From Pectinophora gossypiella (Eukaryota; Arthropoda; Insecta; Lepidoptera; Gelechiidae), in contig NC_065424.1 of NCBI RefSeq assembly GCF_024362695.1, positions 8,310,786 through 8,374,785 on the forward strand: a stretch of DNA of 64,000 bases, given 5' to 3'. A program made the position numbers and the translations under genes. Under the pieces are notes generated by a model. That model saw nothing but the letters and a program-made list of their open reading frames with translations, did no database searches and was not told the DNA's origin. Below are positions 63,309-64,000 of this stretch, in pieces. Numbering within the stretch: position 1 is the stretch's first letter; each line of letters opens with the position of its first letter.

Positions 63309-63668
63309 AACAAACACACCAGACTATGAACCACCGTAAATAAATGCAGGCAGGCTAAGATGGCACTACCCAATATCAATAGTTGTCTCTCCAAAAGAAT
63401 TCTAAATGTGAAGAGGTCTCCACTAATACAGGTAACAGCTGCAGGTAGCAGGTGTAGCTGTGTGGTCACGGTGATATCAACAAACATCTGTTTACACTAG
63501 GTGTCACCGACAAGCCCCTGTGCAGAACCTGCATGGACGAGACAGCGGCCCATGTGCTACTGGAGTGTGAAGGAGCCGCCAACTACCGGGTCCGGCACCT
63601 TGGCCAGACGGGGTGCCTCCCTGAGGCGGCCGGCAACGTCAGAGGCTTGTTAGAATTCCTTGGGGATT

Positions 63669-63888
63669 TACAACATAGTAAAAGCAAAATAAATTTCTCA
63701 AGTACCGTTGTGACTGCCTACCCCTTAGTGATACGGGCGTGATATTATGTTAGTATGTTCTGATTACTTATGGCTCTGCCCACCCCATTAGGGATACGAG
63801 CAACTGCAAGTGATTGTGTATCTTATTAACGAGACATTAATGTTACGTTTACAACATAGTAAAGACAAAATTAATTTCTCAAGTAAAG
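63669..63888 (+). repeat. Direct repeat ACAACATAGTAAA...TTTCTCAAGTA
   Basis: ACAACATAGTAAAAGCAAAA and ACAACATAGTAAAGACAAAA (63669 and 63851) are about 36-bp copies flanking a LINE tail with CTGCCTACCCCTTAGTG and a LINE-3 tail (CTCTGCCCACCCCATTAGGG). It is probably a UTR duplication in the host element. Confidence 0.5.
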
Positions 63889-63952
63889 TACCTACCTAAC
63901 ATAACTTTACTTTTACTATGACATGGTAAAAGTAATCTTAAAATAAGTACTT

Positions 63953-64000
63953 TCGTACAATACAATAATACTTTATTGCCTACAAGGAATTAAAAACACA
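63953..64000 (-). repeat. Start of a LINE-9-like tail at the window edge
   Basis: CAATACAATAATACTTTATT-GC is the plus-strand view of an AATAAAGTATTATTG 3' end, as at 37076. It continues beyond the window. Confidence 0.45.

Larger units (their letters stand above)
62120..63725 (+). mobile_element. RNase H-bearing LINE fragment, split by a Jockey LINE
   Basis: 62134 onward reads WMKGHSDSRGNDAADELARR, the C-terminal end of an RNase H domain (I/R1-group LINEs). After the insertion (62294-63308) and the TSD, 63309 onward gives CRQAKMALPNINSCLSKRI..., then NKHLFTLGVTDKPLCRTC..., a C-x2-C-x6-H-x4-C zinc motif near the end of such ORFs, and LLEFLGDLQ. The frame is broken in places. The order RNase H, spacer, CCHC is the normal one, so this is a single 5'-truncated element. 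Confidence 0.75.

Overview
The window looks like lepidopteran (moth or butterfly) nuclear DNA from a gene-poor, transposon-dense region. The background is AT-rich. It carries thousands of bases of interspersed repeats of kinds familiar from butterflies and moths: tRNA-headed SINEs, many 5'-truncated LINE ends with TATG-, TATC- or TTTC-type tails, and small palindromic MITEs. I found no host protein gene, no rRNA or convincing functional tRNA gene, and no CRISPR. Boundaries are reliable where I could read a target-site duplication (TSD), and I say where I could. Family and superfamily names are inferred from motifs, since no database search was possible.

Layout. 0-9 kb: SINEs, Harbinger-like and mariner-like MITEs, and LINE 3' ends, several nested. 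9.6-12.8 kb: mostly unassigned, with one possible transposase remnant. 13.0-15.03 kb: a 2-kb foldback-like element with five iterated units in each arm. 15-29 kb: MITEs, SINEs and LINE ends, including an RTE-like fragment whose 5' part is inverted. 29.64-31.99 kb: a GC-rich, intact, ORF1-only Jockey-type retroelement flanked by a 13-bp TSD. 32-41 kb: LINE ends, a 558-bp AT-rich element with a 9-bp TSD, and a SINE with a tRNA/5S rRNA chimeric head (10-bp TSD). 41.2-41.8 kb: a hAT-type MITE with an 8-bp TSD. 42-57 kb: palindromic MITEs, paired mariner-like MITEs and LINE ends. 57.2 kb: a SINE with a 5' inversion and a 10-bp TSD. 59.9-63.7 kb: two 5'-truncated copies of one Jockey-clade LINE in the same orientation, one inside a SINE and one inside an RNase H-bearing LINE. 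The larger copy keeps a 527-codon open reverse transcriptase frame.

How the pieces work together. The SINEs (groups A, B and the tRNA/5S type) share a central core, and B and the 5S type share a tail that resembles the end of an RTE-type LINE at 47.5 kb. This suggests a modular SINE set mobilised by an RTE-like reverse transcriptase. The ORF1-only element has no polymerase of its own and would need one in trans. Nested TSDs give a partial relative chronology: the Jockey copies are younger than the SINE, MITE and RNase H LINE they interrupt.

Naming used below. LINE-2 is the family whose C-terminus contains GRGRPRR and ends in YPGGK. LINE-3 has a 3' end reading toward CTCTGCCCACCCCATTAGGG. LINE-4 and LINE-5 have related C-termini (YYKVSDYL and YYKINDYL). 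SINE-A ends in GATAGAAGAAG, SINE-B ends in CAGTGGGACGTATATAGGC, and SINE-C has its own tRNA-like head.
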